A DNA stretch of 64,000 nucleotides from Sthenelais limicola (GCA_942159475.1 OW804094.1:61934966-61998965); one strand, 5' to 3'. Shown: positions 9,482 through 20,677, counted from the first letter of the stretch. Notes: a model not told the origin generated them from the sequence alone. Numbers and translations: made by a program.

Positions 9482-11591
9482 TTCTTATCTCTTTCCTGGC
9501 GTCTCTCCCCTTCCCCTCTTCTAGGAGTCCATTCTCTTTCTTCCACTGGTTTCTAGCGGGATCAGGGCGTGATCTGACATCACTGGGAGTAACGTCATAA
9601 CCCTTCATCGCCAGAGAAGCTATCATTGATTGTGTAGATCCCACCAGGTGAAGCCTCAGCGCTTTCTCATTTTGTTCGTCTGACAGTTCATGTTTTCTGG
9701 CTGCCCTTCTAGCTTCTTCACAGGTACGAGGCGCTTCTGTTAGGACTCTCTCCGCTAATCCATCCTTTAAACCTGCTATGAAAGCTTTCAATTTCTCATC
9801 CTCGTGCAGCGATGTTCTTGCTAGCAATACCAGCATAGCATCTGCATAGGTTTCCACACTTTCACCTGCCTCCTGTCGTCGACGCGAATAGTCATCTTTT
9901 ACCTCACTATATGGCATCTCCTGAAACTTAGTTAAGAACTTACTTTTGATATCTGAGTATGACAGCGTACCCCTTTTTCTGGCTGCAACTGATGCGACTT
10001 GTTGGTAGTAAGCTTTAGCTGATCCCTCCAATCTACCAGCCAGCCCCTGAAGCCAGTACGTCTCAGGTATGCCCAAGGCACTTGCATAATCTTCATATTC
10101 GGTCAGGAATTCAGACACATTCCTGGTCGCTGTTGAGTGCCGGAAATTTTCTGGCCCCCTAATGAAGTGTCTCATTGCTGCCCCTCCCCCTTCGTTAGAC
10201 TTATCTGACCATCTTCCTGTTTGTGCAGGGGTAAACGTTGGGAGCACATTAGGTAGCCTATACATCTTGGTTATATCCCCGGAATCTTCTGAGCAAATTG
10301 TACTACTAGCTCCTATTTTTGTTGGTTGCTGGGCTGCTCTGTGGGGTGTCCGGAGTATGCTATTTTTAGGCTGCTCTACTCCTCCAACGTTTGTGAGATT
10401 CCTGACCATGTCTGTAAGGTTTTTCCTGTCTTGTTTGTATCGCACAGACGCATCTCTAAATAGGGCACTCTCCTTTTCATGTTCTATTTTCAGCTTATCC
10501 ATCTCTTCTGCTAGCCAGTGTGCCCTTGCCTCCCTTATTTGGTTTTCCTTTTCCATTTCCTCACACCACTCTCTATTTCTAGCCTCTCTCACCTCCTCCA
10601 TTTCCTGTCTTGCTATTTCCGCTCTCTCCCACTCCTCTCGGTCGCTTTCTTCCCTCCTATTTGCTCTAGCTCTTGCCCGTCTTTCCTCTTCCAGCTCTCT
10701 TCTTAGCTCCTCCAGCTCCTTGTTGTGTTTCTCTTTCTCTTTTGCCACAAATTCGTTTCTCTGCTGCTCTGTCTTATCCATTTTTTGCTGTGCATTTTTC
10801 CAGTCATTCTGCAGTGTTATAATTATATCCCTATTTCCGTCTTCTGCAGTTTTCACCCTACGTCGTGTGCCATCCTCCCATGCTAGTTTTAGTACGTTTA
10901 TTCTAGCCTCGTGCCTATCTTCGGCATCTTTTAACATTTTTTCATTTGTCCGTTCCCAATCACTTCTCATATCTTGGACTGCCCTCAGGGTATCTTCTTC
11001 CGCTGCTCTTAGAGCGGCCTGGGTTCTTTGCAACTCTTTACTGACAATATCCACGCTTTGCCTGAGCAGCTCCTCTTTGGCTCCTTGCGGGCTTAAGTAG
11101 TCAAAGTCTGGATTATAAGGGAGCGGCACCAATGGTTCTGTGTAATATGGCGGTTTACCAGCGTCCCACGTCACTTCAGGCACCAATGGCACACTAGGGT
11201 CATCACAAAAATCTGCTGCGAATGGATTGTTTCTTTTGGGCCTAGCACCTCCCACCGCTGTACTTTCAGCACTCAAGTTAGCGTAACTCGGTGGTCCCTG
11301 GACAGAAGAGTCCGGAGATGAGTCTTCTGTACTTTCTCTTTCTGTCTTCACCTCCCTATTTACATGAACCCCCACACTAGGTCTTGCGGACGCCTTCATT
11401 CTTGCCAATCTTTTCTCCATTAATTTAGCAAGATTTTTTATTCCATCTTTGATTATGGACACCTTTTCCTTCTCCACCTTGCCGATTCGTTCTGTTGTTT
11501 CAGCAAAGTTTTTTGCACTTTGTGTAATTCGAGCATTGTTCTCCTGTATTTCCTTCACCAAGTCCGCCACAGAAGACCCCTGTTTCGACAT
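9438..11591 (-). CDS. Gypsy Gag (coiled-coil type)
   Basis: A 717-residue frame directly upstream of pol. Residues about 1-60 and 200-390 are heptad-rich, Glu/Arg/Lys-dominated coiled coils. A capsid-like region (about 470-660) has the retrotransposon Gag pattern around FLTEYEDYASALGIPE and a later YADAMLVLL stretch. No CCHC zinc knuckle is present, which is less common among Gypsy Gags. The C-terminus is basic. It ends VW-stop where pol is already open in the +1 frame. Confidence 0.9.
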   Translation of the reverse strand: MSKQGSSVADLVKEIQENNARITQSAKNFAETTERIGKVEKEKVSIIKDGIKNLAKLMEKRLARMKASARPSVGVHVNREVKTERESTEDSSPDSSVQGPPSYANLSAESTAVGGARPKRNNPFAADFCDDPSVPLVPEVTWDAGKPPYYTEPLVPLPYNPDFDYLSPQGAKEELLRQSVDIVSKELQRTQAALRAAEEDTLRAVQDMRSDWERTNEKMLKDAEDRHEARINVLKLAWEDGTRRRVKTAEDGNRDIIITLQNDWKNAQQKMDKTEQQRNEFVAKEKEKHNKELEELRRELEEERRARARANRREESDREEWERAEIARQEMEEVREARNREWCEEMEKENQIREARAHWLAEEMDKLKIEHEKESALFRDASVRYKQDRKNLTDMVRNLTNVGGVEQPKNSILRTPHRAAQQPTKIGASSTICSEDSGDITKMYRLPNVLPTFTPAQTGRWSDKSNEGGGAAMRHFIRGPENFRHSTATRNVSEFLTEYEDYASALGIPETYWLQGLAGRLEGSAKAYYQQVASVAARKRGTLSYSDIKSKFLTKFQEMPYSEVKDDYSRRRQEAGESVETYADAMLVLLARTSLHEDEKLKAFIAGLKDGLAERVLTEAPRTCEEARRAARKHELSDEQNEKALRLHLVGSTQSMIASLAMKGYDVTPSDVRSRPDPARNQWKKENGLLEEGKGRDARKEIRIREQAFKHQKQLVW

Positions 11592-11658
11592 TTAACCAGC
11601 TTATATTGACACTCACCCTACCCCTTCGCACACTATCTCCAATCCCGTGGTTCTCCAA

Positions 11659-12355
11659 CCAGTGTTGTGCGCGTAGCTTCGGATCTTTATGCTATTGGGC
11701 GATGCGTCGGGCCAGGGTGAATATATCTAGCTAGTATTTGTATGCATTCGAATATACTCGGACTTCGGGGTATTGCTTCTCATGATGTTTAATATAGTAC
11801 AGTATTTTAAGAGACGGTAGGCGATATTGAATAGAGAGTCATGGTGATATATAGTAGCTGTAGGTTTCCAGTATGAACAACACAACACGATGAGTTTTAG
11901 TACGCCACTACTTGTGTATTGTATCTTATCCTGTACATAGATGCTAGGTTGATAATCCCTTCCCATGTTAGTGTAGATATCGAGTCATATGAGATCTTAT
12001 GGGACTCCTTCCCTAGACTCCAGAGTGGATGTTACTCATCTCTCCACTACTTCTTAAGATGATGATAATGAATATAATATAATGGTTCTAGTGCATATAA
12101 TGCGTCTAGTACATATCTGCTTGTAATACCTATGTGTTCCCCGTATATATACCCAGGTGGTGAGTGTCGGGTATCCCCATTGGTGGACCCCTTATCCTAT
12201 AATATCTTCCTTCCCTCTGGCCCCTCCCATTCCCTTAGCGCATGCCTTAGTAAAAGTTACATATCCTACCCTACTACCCACCCTACTGCCCTCTCGTGTT
12301 AACCACGGTTACTACAGTAGACATCAATACTTGTATACCAAATATAGCTAAATAT
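11659..12355 (-). other. candidate 5' LTR and primer-binding site of the minus Gypsy
   Basis: On the minus strand the sequence ...ACAACA-C-TGGTTGGAGAACCACGG occurs about 70 nt before the gag start. ACAACA would be an LTR end (11663) and TGG (11661-11659) the start of a primer-binding site. A TATATATA box lies at about 12141-12150 and a G+C-richer upstream part reaches to about 12355. No second copy of this sequence exists in the window, so the LTR is a prediction and its outer edge is uncertain. Confidence 0.35.
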
Positions 12356-12956
12356 GTTTGCAATAGGTTGATTTCAGCAACCTACTATATATTAAATATA
12401 ATTTTAATCATTCTAATAATGTTGTGCATATACACGATTTGTTATTATAAATAATCAAATATTTGATCTAGCTTTTAAGAAAGCCTAGAAGTAAGTAAGC
12501 TATGTGCGAAAACATTGAATGTAATGGGAGAAAGCTTATTCTCCCAGGGGCCCGTTGCATGAGGTATCGTTATAAGTAAAAATCGTGTCCTTAAATTATC
12601 CTTAACACTTTATTGTTGCACCAGCCAATATCGTGTCCTTAAGTCATGTTTTGTGTCCTTAAATGGGGGTTTTTAACGACGTGCCCTTGAGCATGGGATA
12701 TCCTTATCATAGCGCTAAATGATTTCCGTTGTCTGTTATACAATACTGTGAGTATTTTCAAAAGTAGTTTTTCTCAGAAATGGTGATGATACATATGATA
12801 AGTAGATTTCATTATTTAAAATAATTTTCTCATGTACAAAAATGACAAAATGTATGGGTATGTTGCTACCTGTCTGGTTACAGATACAACAGGTCTCATG
12901 CAACACTGGCAAAATCGTATTGTTAATATATCCTTAACGTATCCTTAATATAATGT

Positions 12957-14143
12957 ATGGAAAGCCATTTATGTACATATCCCCATAACTCTAACACGGG
13001 AAGACTAGCATGCTGATCAGGAATACTGGAGTAAGGATAGCCATAGAAAAAGCATGCGGACTAGGAATTTTAATTCCTGTTCAGCTGCGGGATAGGCCCC
13101 AACCCGCACTCTCCCTATTCTTCCAAAAAGTTACAATTTAGGATTTGCCTAGTTCTCCACTTTCATAGTTCCTGCTCAGCCATCACCAATTCCTGAACAG
13201 CATCAGGCTTCTCCTATTCTTCCCCGGCTTGGGCGCCATTCCGCAGAACGTTTTGCTGTTCAGCAATGTTGTAAATTTATAACGTGCCACCCCGCACCTG
13301 TTCAGCCTTCACATTTTATGTACATATCCTCATAACTCTAAAACGGGAAGATCAGCATGCTGATCAGGAATACAGAAGTAAGAATAGCCATAGAAAAAGC
13401 GTGCGGACTGGGAATTTTATTTGCTGTTCAGCTGCGGTATAGCACCCAACCCGCCATAGACACAGGCCATTTTGTAACATTGGCAAACTAGCATGAAGAG
13501 GTAGAAACAATAACTCCTGGTTATACTGAAAAGGGACATTTAAATTATTTCATTGTTCTATTAGGCTATGGTTTAATCTTACGCCACATATTTCTACTCC
13601 GCATCACGTCGTGCTACTCTGTGGGTAATGGGGAAGGAAGGTTCCTATGGCGCAGGTATTTTCAATGCCTGTTCTGATTGTAGTAGGATTGTCATGCGCT
13701 ATTCCGCGCTAATCCGCACTACTAATGGTTTTGTGGGAGAGCAATGGTATCATTAATATGGAAAGCCATTTATGTACATATCGCCATAACTCTAAAACGG
13801 GAAGAATAGCATGCTGATCAGGCCTACAGAAGTAAGAATAGCCATAGAAAACACATGTGGACTGGGAATTTTATTTCCTGTTCAGCTGCGGGATAGCCCC
13901 CAACCCGCACTCTTCCTATTCTTCCTGAAAGTTACATTCTTAAAAAAAGGCTATTCAGGAATGAATATTGCTGACTAGTTCCTATCCCGCAACTGAGACA
14001 AGAGACATGTTGCTGATCAGCAGGGCAGAAGCCTACCACGGCCGCGGTAGGCTTCTGCTGAACAGCAATTGTATAATGCTGAAACAGGATTTCTGCTAGT
14101 CTTTTTTTACGGATTGGTGATATGTACATAAATGGCTTTCCAT
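12957..14143. mobile_element. nested TIR element with internal repeats
   Basis: The 24-bp terminus starting ATGGAAAGCCATTTATG at 12957-12980 is perfectly inverted at 14120-14143. The left terminal ~170 bp recur as direct, slightly diverged copies at about 13313-13455 and 13754-13935, each with the CATAACTCTAAAACGGGAAGA and CTGTTCAGCTGCGG blocks. So the element looks like a tandemly expanded MITE. Nothing coding is seen. Confidence 0.75.
14012..14066. repeat. long hairpin inside the nested TIR element
   Basis: The arms CAGAAGCCTACCACGG (14026-14041) and CCGCGGTAGGCTTCTG (centred near 14041) pair with one mismatch, and pairing resumes further out between GCTGATCAGCA and TGCTGAACAGC after a 3-nt bulge. 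A cruciform or RNA hairpin of about 25 bp would result. Confidence 0.8.
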
Positions 14144-14194
14144 AATATGGTTAACGCTACGATATCACCAAAAAGTGGTGCAACGGGCCCCAGT

Positions 14195-15030
14195 GAAGGC
14201 CTGAAGAGGCTTGTTAGTAGCTATGGCGAGGTGCGAAAGGGTATAAATTATAAAGAGGTGATAAATCGTAATACTAAGGCAGTTATAGTATAGTTCATGA
14301 AGTAAGCAGAGTAATAGCAGCAACAGAAGGACAAGAAGTAACAAGGTAGTAACAGAGTACATGAGAGTGGACAGAACTCTGAGAAAATCAATTTAGAAAT
14401 ATATTACAGCACTCCCACACCAACAGCCAAATCAATTCAAAACATTTTTTATTTGCATCAATGGTGATTACAAAAAGGAGGGCCCAGTTTTGAAACCTAT
14501 GTTCCAAGTCTTCCACTGGGTTCCTGGTTATTATTAAATCAGGAATATTTGTAAGAAATTGCTGGAAATATAAGATCCTCGGAACCGTTCTAATTGTGAG
14601 TTTATTTATTTGTACTTGTATTTAACTGTAAAACCTCGCTTTATCATATAGATAGAAACGTATGTGCAAGGGCATGCAGATGTGAAATTAGTTATGAATC
14701 CTTGCGAATAAAGTTTCAGTCAAATAGATTACTATTGAAACGTTCTATGCAATGTCAGCTAATGTATTAAATGTTTACTATTTCCCATCCTCCTTGATAA
14801 AGGCCTCTTGTTGGCCGAAACGTTGGACCCCAATAAACAAAACCACAACCCACTTACTAGTCCCTGTCCTCCTTGTTTACGGGTAATATCACCTCCCTAG
14901 AGTTTAATATTTCCCCCTGTTTATCAGATTTTTTTCCCGCAGAATTATTACCGTAATTATCTTTTCCTCGAAATTTTAGTGGGGATCAATCAAGTAAATA
15001 TCCTAACAATACAGTTTTCACATTCTTATT
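14195..15030. other. non-coding, with Penelope/hammerhead-like motif at 14794-14826
   Basis: No gene is seen. At 14794-14826 the sequence TTGATAA, a GGCC/GGCC stem and GAAACGTTGGA resembles the terminal hammerhead motif of Penelope-like elements, but the CTGANGA core is not kept, so it is probably a decayed remnant. A good splice acceptor (TTATTTCCACAG) ends at about 15038, just before the repeat-protein gene. Confidence 0.35.
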
Positions 15031-15156
15031 TCCACAGATATAACACCGAGAGAGCAGTGGTTAGCCTTTTGACCATTCAGCAACTGACCCAAGTCCGGTT
15101 GATCCCTAATACATTCTGAGACACTAGGAGGTGGTATAAAAAACTGTTAAACAATC

Positions 15157-16353
15157 ATGTCTACCGGAGAGAAGACGCTGGCTGCTGAGAACCAGCAGAG
15201 GAACAGAGGTTGTATGGCAGCTCTTATGCAGCACGCACAGCCTACGTTCTCTGAAGGTGGTCCAGCATCTGCCAGAGCTAACTTCAAAGTAGGCACAGAA
15301 GAAGCCAAAGAAATAGCCATGAAAAACAGAGGTACCATGAACCTGCTAATGTCTACTGATTGTAATATGGATTATGCCTCCCCACGTCCCAATATGAGGA
15401 TCCAAGGCAATGCTGGGAGAGAGATTGCCCAAAAGAATCGGGGTACCATGGATCTTGTGATGTCGTTCGATGGCAACGAAAATTATGAGAATGAAAGGCC
15501 AGCATCGCGTTTGAAGGGAACTGGTAGGAAAAACTCAGAAAAGAACAATGGGAAAATGCACAAAGTGATGGACAATGAGGCATATCCACAATCAGCAAGA
15601 CCTGGATCAAGACTGAATGGAGAAGGTAGAGAAATAGCAAAAAAGAATAGTGGTGTCATGTCACAAGTAATGAATGTTGATGCCAATCAGAATTACACGA
15701 GCCCATGCCGGGATCCAAGAGTAAGACCAGAGGCATCAGAATATGCAGAAAAGGCAAAAGGAAGCGTAAACAAAATCTTTGACCAAAACCTCAACCGAGA
15801 TTATAGTTCACCAAGACCTCAGCCTAGAATCGCGCGAGGAGGTGAGGAAAACTTACAGGCTAGTAGAGGCTTAATGAACAAAGTTTTGGATCTGAGTGCC
15901 AACAGGAATTATAACTCACCGAAGGCCGGACCTAGGGTTTCAATGGAAGCAAATGGAAATGCAGAAATAGCCAAAGGACATGGGATGTTGATAGTCATGG
16001 GCTGCAAATCGGCCCCCTCCCCAGGCAGACCCGGTCAGAGAGTCAAGCCTGAAGCTCAAGACGTTGCCACGAAAAATAAAGGAACTCTGTCAAACATTTA
16101 TGCCAATTATGGCAACTTCCCTGCATCAGGAAGACCCATGGTGAAGGCAAAGGGAGCAGGGGAAGACAACTACAATGCTAGCAGAGGAAAGCCCATGGAG
16201 AAATTACTCAGCAATACAGATTTGCCAGTGTCTGCCCGACCAGCTGCGAGAGTGAAAGGGTCAGGTAATCGCTATGCAATAAGAGATAGGGGCTCATTAG
16301 CGACTCTTATGAATCCCCCTAAATCGTACAAAACTCAACTTTTAGACTGGTGA
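15157..16353 (+). CDS. repeat protein of eleven ~36-residue units, unknown function
   Basis: The 398-residue frame is an uninterrupted series of about eleven degenerate repeats starting near residues 8, 47, 84, 121, 155, 191, 227, 263, 298, 333 and 368. Each unit follows the pattern G-x-G-[RE]-E-[IN]-A-x-K-N-[RS]-G-x-M-x-x-[VL]-M, a spacer with N-x-N-Y, then S-P-R-P and R-[VIL]. It has no signal peptide or membrane segment, and the composition is basic and Asn/Gly/Ser-rich, suggesting an extended binding scaffold. The Met follows a likely splice acceptor by about 120 nt, so an upstream non-coding exon is probable; possible AATAAA signals lie after the stop. I do not recognise the family. The varied, stop-free repeats suggest a selected host gene. 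Confidence 0.85.
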   Translation: MSTGEKTLAAENQQRNRGCMAALMQHAQPTFSEGGPASARANFKVGTEEAKEIAMKNRGTMNLLMSTDCNMDYASPRPNMRIQGNAGREIAQKNRGTMDLVMSFDGNENYENERPASRLKGTGRKNSEKNNGKMHKVMDNEAYPQSARPGSRLNGEGREIAKKNSGVMSQVMNVDANQNYTSPCRDPRVRPEASEYAEKAKGSVNKIFDQNLNRDYSSPRPQPRIARGGEENLQASRGLMNKVLDLSANRNYNSPKAGPRVSMEANGNAEIAKGHGMLIVMGCKSAPSPGRPGQRVKPEAQDVATKNKGTLSNIYANYGNFPASGRPMVKAKGAGEDNYNASRGKPMEKLLSNTDLPVSARPAARVKGSGNRYAIRDRGSLATLMNPPKSYKTQLLDW

Positions 16354-17879
16354 TATTCAAGATAAATAATCTGCTACAAAACACTGTATTTATCCCAACC
16401 TTGAGCAATTGATTAATGTAGCGAAATTAGTTGCACTGTCTAACCCCCTGGTACAATGTTCCATCCGAAAAGACTTAATATGAAATAGACATAGGCTGGT
16501 AAAGGACAATTACGACTAGAGAACAACTAAAACTCACGTCTCAGCATTTGTATTTTCAACACCCTAACAAAATGTATATTTTAGCATACTAATTTATGAA
16601 CTCGAACACTGCTTACAGAAAGTATTTTATGAACTAATTTTAAGAATAAAATATCTAGTCCCCATTTTATCAAGGAACAAATCCATTAATCTGTGATAAA
16701 GATGGCATTGCTGGCTAATCCAGAGGCAATCCATTGTTTAACGAGTTTGTGAGCGGATAGAGGAATTATGAAAATGTTTTAGTATGGTGTACTAAGCATC
16801 GTGAATAAATATTTAGAGTATATATATATTTTATGTGAGTGGAAACTTAGTAGAAAGATATTCCCACGAAAAGAGTGTTTATTTATTTATATCGTAATGA
16901 AGGATTTTATTATTATGTTTTACAAATTAAAACCCCGTTAGTAACTAACTGATCTCAGAGTTCTATTTGAAATAATATAGTGCCTAATGTGATAAGCTTT
17001 ATCCAGGTCATGTCGTTACGTTGCTGACAATTTCTTGGTTGAATTTATGACCAAATTAGAACAAAAAATAAAAAAAATGTATCAACAACCACTTTTCCTT
17101 ATTTCTAACCGAAGGAATGCTTACCGTATATAGAAATATTTTGGCAAATTTTGTTGTACAAATAACTGAACAAAAAGTGTAGAAGTGACTCTTTCCATTG
17201 TCATATCCCATAAAATATAATTATTCAGATACATTCCAATACCTTAGTCTGGATTGGCACGCCTATTGTTAATACCATTCCATCCACATAGGTTCACATT
17301 ATTTGTGAGCATTTTAGTGGTTCTCGATACCATTTTAGAATATCACCTCTATGGACTGGCAGAAAGTATCCCAGTCTGAAACACTCAGCAGTAAAACATT
17401 TAGCCTAAATACATAAATATAAAACACAAGTCTACTCAAAATTATTTTCAAATATGTAAAAAAAACCCATTTTGACTCATCTAATTTGAAAAGAAAACGT
17501 TTTGGGGAACAAAAAAAGGTCAAAATGGTCATTTTCACAAAAAAAAAAAGGTTATTACCCTAAAATTGAAAAAAAAAAATTGTGGTACCAAAAAAATGGT
17601 TTTAAAGGTTTCCCTTGGGAGGCCTACCTTTACAATAGTATAATGTATTTACTGTTAGCCATTTTGAATCCGTTCATACATGGTCATTAGGGAGTTTCGA
17701 CAGACGCTCCTGAGGAGCAAACCTGTACATATCGGCACAGAATAGGAGTTATCTGAATTAAGATTTGGTGACTGGTGGAGAGAGGCCAAAGCAAAGCAGG
17801 ACGGATAATTATGACCGGAACTGGGGCCAAGCCACCTGTGTTTACATTCTGTGGGTGCAGCTAGTTCCAATGGACCTTG

Positions 17880-17890
17880 CCCCCCCCCCC

Positions 17891-17921
<31 letters not shown>

Positions 17922-17927
17922 ACACAC
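17880..17927. repeat. poly(C) run followed by (CA)n
   Basis: About 28 consecutive C (17880-17907) run directly into about ten CA units. A poly(G) run of 18 (18307-18324) lies 380 bp on. Lengths of such runs are often unreliable in assemblies. Confidence 0.9.
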
Positions 17928-17959
17928 TTGAAGTAGATATGGACCGCACCCGCGTTCCC

Positions 17960-18260
17960 AATTTCTCCGGAAAAGGGGTACTTTTGGGGCAGCTGTCTCC
18001 GGCCTGAGAATCTTAAAAAAAGGGGTGTATTTTACTGGTTCACCCCGAGAAAAATAGAAAAAGGGGGTGTACTGGCAGGCCTGGCGAAAAACAGAAAAAG
18101 GGGTGTATTGTGGGCCGGAGAAAAACAGAAAAAGGGGCCAGTAAGCCAGTAATGGCCAGTTACTTTGGATAAGGGGTAGAAAAATGGGGGAAATGCCATC
18201 CAAATCCTTGAAAAGGGGGGTCTAAAATTGATGGTATTTCCGGAGATAAGGGGGTGTTTT
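17960..18260. repeat. degenerate AAAAAGGGGTGTA repeat
   Basis: At least eight copies of an A-run followed by GGGG and often TGTA recur at irregular 25-45 bp intervals, commonly after a CCGGAGAAAAACAG-like word. It is a decayed minisatellite; clusters of four G runs could form G-quadruplexes. Confidence 0.65.
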
Positions 18261-18557
18261 TGAAATTAGGGAATGAGCGTTGGTGTCACCCTAATATACT
18301 GAGTGTGGGGGGGGGGGGGGGGGGCGGGCAATGGACGCAGTGAGGGCCCCTTATTAAGTCATTTTAGAGTCAGAAAACCATCTGATATTGCCACCAAACT
18401 TTAGGATATATGAGACAACACCATGCCCTATCTTCATCTTAATTTATTTTCCTTTGGTAATTATGGAAAACATATACTAGAACAAATATCAACAGGTCAT
18501 TGTATGCGCTGTATAAATATATAAGTGATTTTATTTCGCATTCTTCAATACAATTAA

Positions 18558-19668
18558 CCTCTCCACGAGCATCAGAGGTCCACCCCCTTCATTAACTGAT
18601 AGCCAGTCACCGCGCTTGAAACCATAAACAGATGTGCCCCACATGGGGTTGTTTTGCGCGCACTGCATGTTTACAAGTGCAACCTCAGACACAAACGTCA
18701 ACACGGGCTATACTTTAACATAGAAACGTACCATGTTTTGCCCCAAATATGGCATTTTTTATTGGATTTGAAGTGTTTGGACTATTGTTAGGGGTGGTAT
18801 GGACCCACCAATACCCCCTACCCTCACCAGGGCAGCTGGTTTTAAGAAACATAAAGAAAATCATCAAAATAACAGATCAAACTTGTGGGAAAAGATAGAT
18901 CCCTTCTAAAAAAATCTCCTTATTCAGGAGTCAAATGCAGATAACTAAGATCTATCTTACATCTTACATTAGAAATAATCTCTCTCCATCTCCCTAAATC
19001 CCTGTTTTGAAAATTTCAACTATTGATCATTAAAACATTTCACTAGATATATTTATACCTGCTGTTAGATATGGTGTATTACTATTTTATTTCAATTAAG
19101 GCCAGACATTCAAACAATTAACATTGTTATAATAAAGTTAAACAGTTCTTCTTTATGAGTTGCCAATCTTCTAGTATTCAGTATAGAAGTAGCCTAACGT
19201 TTTATCTGAAAATATTTAACATTAATCATACCATTTTATACAAAATAATAATACAATATGCTTGAATACTGACTCACTCAATCTCCACAATGGATGTTAA
19301 ATTCAATTTTCAATGAGCCATAATCATTATGTTACTGATCTTTGTTATCTTACTGCCTGAACTAATCTCATACCTTTCTCCAAGGTAAAACTTTTGCCTC
19401 TTTCTCTATATCTTATGCTATCAAACATATTTTTTGTTGCACATGAGACTTAGTATATAATCGTATCCTTAGTGTAGATGTCTATATGTTGTATGTTGAG
19501 AAAATATCAGAGAAATTTAGTATCTGGGTCCAAATTAAGATCAAAACACACCTCTATATAGGCAGTTTTAATGCTATACAGTGGCCGTCGTGGGTTTGTT
19601 TGTCTGAGGTCGGCTGGAGTGGGGTCACATGACCGTGTGGGCGGAGCATAGCCCCGCTCGTGGAGAGG
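18558..19668. mobile_element. TTAA-flanked element with 13-bp TIRs (piggyBac-like MITE)
   Basis: TTAA (18554-18557) followed by CCTCTCCACGAGC is mirrored by GCTCGTGGAGAGG followed by TTAA (19669-19672): a perfect 13-bp inverted repeat with TTAA duplication, 1111 bp in all. This is the expected structure of a piggyBac-superfamily non-autonomous element. No open frame inside resembles a transposase. Confidence 0.8.
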
Positions 19669-19966
19669 TTAATTACATTAATAATGTGAAAAAGGTCCTT
19701 CTCCCTCTTTGCACGCATAGCTCTTCCGAGAGTGCCTTAGATCGTTCTTTTTTCTGTTCAATAAGACACTTACTTAACTAAGTACTTATGGTCATGTTGT
19801 TATTTCATTTTTCGATGTCTCTATTCTATACACTTATTTATAGACCTTAAAGTTTATATTTATAGACCTTAAAGTGCCTTTCTGTTTCTTTTCTCTGTCT
19901 CTCTCCCTTCTTCTCTATCTCTATTTCCTGGGTATGATTATAAACTGCCTCCCTCTCAGCTCTCCC

Positions 19967-20034
19967 GCCCTTGATATAACACTTCAAAGTGTTGATAAGG
20001 GCGTAAAGCAACCAATCTCACTCACTCACTCACT
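19967..20034 (+). mobile_element. 3' tail of a LINE-type retroelement
   Basis: A hairpin (GCCCTTGATATAACACTT pairing with AAAGTGTTGATAAGGGC, 19967-20002) is followed by GTAAAGCAACC and a (TCAC)n/(ACTC)n tail. Hairpin-plus-short-tandem tails of this kind are typical 3' ends of invertebrate LINEs and their SINEs. Upstream sequence on the plus strand shows no coding remnant, so it is a short or strongly 5'-truncated copy. Confidence 0.5.
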
Positions 20035-20677
20035 TATGTATACAACTATAACAATCTAACTATCCTTAAATATTATATACGTTTAATACAATTTAAACGT
20101 TTTTATACAACTCCTCTTGCTAATCCACCCATACAAGTCTTACATGCCTGATTAAGATCAATTTGTTATTATTAATGATTTAATATAAAATCTTGAATAA
20201 TTTACAGGATTTTAATATAATATTCTCATATCATTTAGTCATATCACTATGACCAAATAATATATTATCTATATATTTTGTCAATATTTTATTCCTGTTT
20301 CAAGTAATCATTCTTCAGGTATAACCTGAAATTTATCAAATCATCCACTCTATGAGTGTCATAGAATAAATTCTTATCTGAGTTCCATAACATTGGAGCT
20401 CTATATATACAAGATCTTTTAATCCTCTCCGAGTGAGGGGTTAAAATTTTTAAAAAACTCTTTTTGTTACCATTATTTGATCTTAAATTAGGTTTACCTG
20501 TTTCAATGTTTTCTGATGACAGTGAAAGTTTATATGCCATCTCCAAAAGATGTATCTCTCTTTTCAAGAGGTGGAATACCTAACTTATTTGATATTTCTA
20601 GTACATTAGTTTTTTTACTTAAATATTTAGCTCTTCTTATATAAGTATTCTGTATCACCTGTAACTTCTTTAATAAT

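Larger units (their letters stand above)
12547..14191. mobile_element. non-autonomous TIR DNA transposon (outer)
   Basis: GGGGCCCGTTGCA at 12547-12559 is matched by TGCAACGGGCCCC at 14179-14191, a perfect 13-bp inverted repeat. Similar GGGGCCCGTT termini are known from PIF/Harbinger-type elements, but I could not establish a target duplication. It contains no transposase. Internally, copies of ATCGTGTCCTTAA-like words occur near the left end. A second TIR element occupies most of its right three quarters. Confidence 0.65.
16354..18553. other. AT-rich non-coding stretch with homopolymers
   Basis: Nothing gene-like is visible. The 182-residue minus frame at 17655-18203 is a translation of GGGG-rich repeats and I do not accept it. 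Runs of A occur at 17513-17600. Confidence 0.6.

Noticed and set aside
10162..11100. 312-residue plus-strand ORF rich in Ser/Leu
   Set aside because: Antisense shadow of the Gag coiled coil at 9438-11591.
11659..12355. a second LTR for the minus Gypsy within 1-4720
   Set aside because: I compared the two flanks by eye and found no shared stretch, so I do not report an LTR pair.
14794..14826. functional hammerhead ribozyme
   Set aside because: The stem and GAAAC are present but the CTGANGA box is not; probably a decayed remnant.
17655..18203. 182-residue minus-strand ORF
   Set aside because: It is a translation of poly(G/C) runs and the AAAAAGGGGTGTA repeat.
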